Shown here: piece after piece, positions 14,674 to 15,740 of the stretch
Layout of the letters: every line of letters starts with the position of its first letter
Position numbering within the stretch: the first letter of the stretch is position 1
Assembly (NCBI GenBank): GCA_016873405.1
Contig: VGXH01000005.1
Location: 1 to 15,740 of the forward strand
DNA from: a bacterium
Lineage (GTDB): Bacteria; Krumholzibacteriota; Krumholzibacteria; LZORAL124-64-63
Direction of reading: 5' to 3'
Length of the DNA stretch: 15,740 nucleotides
Made by a program: the position numbers and the translations under genes
The notes under the pieces: generated by a model
Seen by the model: the letters and a program-made list of their open reading frames with translations, nothing else
What the model was told of the DNA's origin: nothing
The model's database searches: none

Positions 14674-15211
14674 CCGGCCGGCGATCACGCCGCAGATGAA
14701 GGTCGGGCAGCTCCTGGACGCGTACCCGGAGCTGGAGGAGACGCTCATCGCCATCGCGCCCGAGTTCGCGCGCCTGCGCAACCCGGTGCTGCGCGCGACC
14801 GTGGCGCGCGTGACCTCGCTGCAGCAGGCGGCGCAGGTCGGCGGCGTCGGGCTGGGCGAGCTGATCGCGCGGCTGCGGACGGCCGCCGGCTGCGGAGATG
14901 GGCCGGCCGGGGACATCGCGGCCGAAGCCGACGGGTCGGGCGCGGGCGACACTGCGGCGGCGCGGCCCGACTGGGTGGACCGCGTGGCGGTGGTCGGCCG
15001 CGACGACGCCCGCGCCGACATCGACGCCGGCGAACACCCCCTGCCGCGCGTGATGGCCGCCGTCGCGAAGCTGGAGCCGGGCCAGGCCCACCTGCTGGTC
15101 ACGCCCTTCGTGCCGGCGCCGCTGCTGGACAAGGTCCGCGGCCTGGGCCTTCTGGTCTGGACCGAGCAGGCGGGGCCGCGGGAGTTCCGCAGCCTGATCG
15201 CGCGCCCATAG
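14666..15211 (+). CDS. DUF1858 + DUF2249-like small redox protein
   Basis: The product is 181 aa. Residues 5-70 (ITPQMKVGQLLDAYPELEETL, then FARLRNPVLRATVARVTSLQQAAQVGG) match DUF1858, the N-terminal module of ScdA-type iron-sulfur repair proteins. An Ala/Gly-rich linker follows. Residues about 103-181 (RADIDAGEHPLPRVMAAVAKLEPGQAHLLV, then PFVPAPLLDKVRGLG) look like DUF2249, a TusA/SirA-like fold. The usual DUF1858 CxxC is absent; the only Cys is Cys74 (AGCGDG), in the linker. The ATG lies inside the end of the DUF438 gene (ATGAGTGA) and has AGGAGGG seven bases upstream, so the two are translationally coupled and likely act together. A role in NO or oxygen-linked iron chemistry is inferred from family and context. 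Confidence 0.85.
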   Translation: MSDRPAITPQMKVGQLLDAYPELEETLIAIAPEFARLRNPVLRATVARVTSLQQAAQVGGVGLGELIARLRTAAGCGDGPAGDIAAEADGSGAGDTAAARPDWVDRVAVVGRDDARADIDAGEHPLPRVMAAVAKLEPGQAHLLVTPFVPAPLLDKVRGLGLLVWTEQAGPREFRSLIARP

Positions 15212-15226
15212 GGGCCGGCCGAAGGG

Positions 15227-15255
15227 TTGCCCGGCGCGGCGCTGGGGGCTATTCT
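15227..15255 (+). promoter_or_regulatory. Promoter candidate for the gene at 15337
   Basis: TTGCCC (15227-15232) and TATTCT (15250-15255) are each four of six to consensus with an exact 17-base spacer. A start near 15262 would give a leader of about 75 nt that includes the palindrome at 15295-15308. Confidence 0.4.
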
Positions 15256-15294
15256 TCCCGCTCCGAACAAGCGACTGTCGCCGTCCACGTGTGA

Positions 15295-15308
15295 CGCCCC
15301 GCGGGGCG
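15295..15308. repeat. 14-bp palindrome in the leader of the last gene
   Basis: CGCCCCGCGGGGCG is its own reverse complement, 28 bases before the ATG at 15337. It could fold as a short GC hairpin in the 5' leader, or be a chance product of high GC. Confidence 0.5.
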
Positions 15309-15336
15309 CCCGGCGGCGAGCCATGGGGGTGGACCG

Positions 15337-15740
15337 ATGATGCGCAAGATGCTCCTTATTCTGGTGCTGCTGGGCGCCGCCGCGACGGCGGGCGCGCAAA
15401 CCGGCTGGGCGCCGGCCGATACCGTCGTCTCGCCGGTCGAACTGCCGGCGCGCCCCGTGCCGGCGCAGCCCGTGCCGGCGCCGGAGCCCCAGCCCGTGAC
15501 GACGCCGAAACTGGTGCCGGTGCCGGAAGTCGCGCCGGTGTTCAACGCCCTGGACGACTCGCTCACGGTGCTGGTCGATTACCGCGCCGAGGCCGAGATC
15601 CAGCGCGAACTGCAGAACGCCGTCGCCGAGAAGGCCCTGGCCGAGCGCAACGTCGAGCGCGGCCGCCTGCTCGAGCGGTTGGCAGCCTCTCGCATCGACA
15701 TCAAGGCCAGCGAGATCAAGGCCCTGGAGGCCCAGATCTC
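15337..15740 (+). CDS. Exported Pro-rich/coiled-coil protein, C-terminus beyond window
   Basis: 134 codons are visible, open to the window edge. The N-terminus MMRKMLLILVLLGAAATAGA then QTG is a signal peptide, probably cut after Ala22. Residues about 35-65 are a Pro/Val/Ala linker with PVPAQPVPAPEPQPV, encoded partly by a direct repeat. From about residue 75 the sequence becomes a charged heptad-like helix (EIQRELQNAVAEKALAERN, then RLLERL and SEIKALEAQI), a likely coiled coil. The layout resembles envelope or outer-membrane-associated proteins with a spacer and an alpha-helical hairpin, but I do not recognise the family. GGGGGT (15325-15330) is the ribosome binding site. An ATG at 15323 begins a five-codon ORF (MGVDR) whose stop overlaps this start. 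The product is incomplete, so its domains cannot be judged. Confidence 0.75.
   Translation, partial: MMRKMLLILVLLGAAATAGAQTGWAPADTVVSPVELPARPVPAQPVPAPEPQPVTTPKLVPVPEVAPVFNALDDSLTVLVDYRAEAEIQRELQNAVAEKALAERNVERGRLLERLAASRIDIKASEIKALEAQI

Noticed and set aside
13348..15399. 683-codon minus frame across the hemerythrin operon
   Set aside because: The plus frames give recognised domains, coupled starts and ribosome binding sites; the minus frame shows only compositional bias.
1..15740. Possible tRNA, rRNA, CRISPR array or insertion sequence
   Set aside because: I saw no regular spaced repeats, no terminal inverted repeats flanking a transposase, and no conserved RNA gene sequence.

Overview
The window is uniformly GC-rich and protein-coding. 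It shows Gram-negative style exported proteins, a membrane Fe-S electron-transfer protein, a secreted gamma-glutamyltransferase, and a large sensor of the Reg_prop (two-component regulator propeller) type. No rRNA, tRNA, CRISPR array, insertion sequence or phage gene is visible. The gene set suggests a high-GC, free-living bacterium with an outer envelope, possibly from a poorly cultured lineage. The phylum cannot be fixed from this sequence.

Layout. The left edge holds the N-terminal 666 codons of a minus-strand Reg_prop beta-propeller protein (1-1999); its output domain lies outside the window. Next, also on minus, is a small secreted Thr/Gly/Ser-rich protein of unknown function (2184-2885) with a strong ribosome binding site, an extended -10 candidate and a terminator. 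Behind it is a remnant of a small membrane protein resembling the N-terminal half of TIGR03987/HsmA (3089-3259), followed by about 260 bases with no gene. A plus-strand DEAD-box RNA helicase (3524-4777) follows with its own terminator.

The most distinctive locus is a three-gene minus-strand operon (6625 to 4959). It has a near-consensus sigma-70 promoter (TTGACA, 17 bases, TACAAT). It encodes a polytopic 4Fe-4S protein of the NapH/CcoG-like class, then two exported proteins that look like heavy-metal-associated (HMA) folds without the usual CxxC metal loop. One keeps a single Cys; the other carries a C-terminal CxxC plus a third Cys. I infer an envelope redox and metal-handling (perhaps copper or mercury) or thiol electron-transfer module.

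Divergent from it is a large SLC12-like cation-chloride cotransporter homologue (6819-9062), convergent with a gamma-glutamyltransferase gene (9087-10835, minus). Then come a CPBP-family intramembrane protease (10956-11657) and a Wzx/MurJ-type flippase (11756-13264), both on plus and both probably starting at TTG.

The right end carries a two-gene operon: a DUF438-hemerythrin-PAS protein (13429-14673) overlapping by 8 bases a DUF1858 + DUF2249-like protein (14666-15211). A 16-base dyad operator lies in an AT-rich island upstream. By family this points to oxygen, nitric oxide or redox sensing and iron-centre chemistry. The last gene (15337 to the edge) begins an exported protein with a Pro-rich linker and a coiled coil.

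The genes look like separate chromosomal transcription units rather than one island. The two multi-gene units, Fe-S/HMA and hemerythrin/DUF1858, both concern redox or metal chemistry, but nothing in the sequence links them directly.
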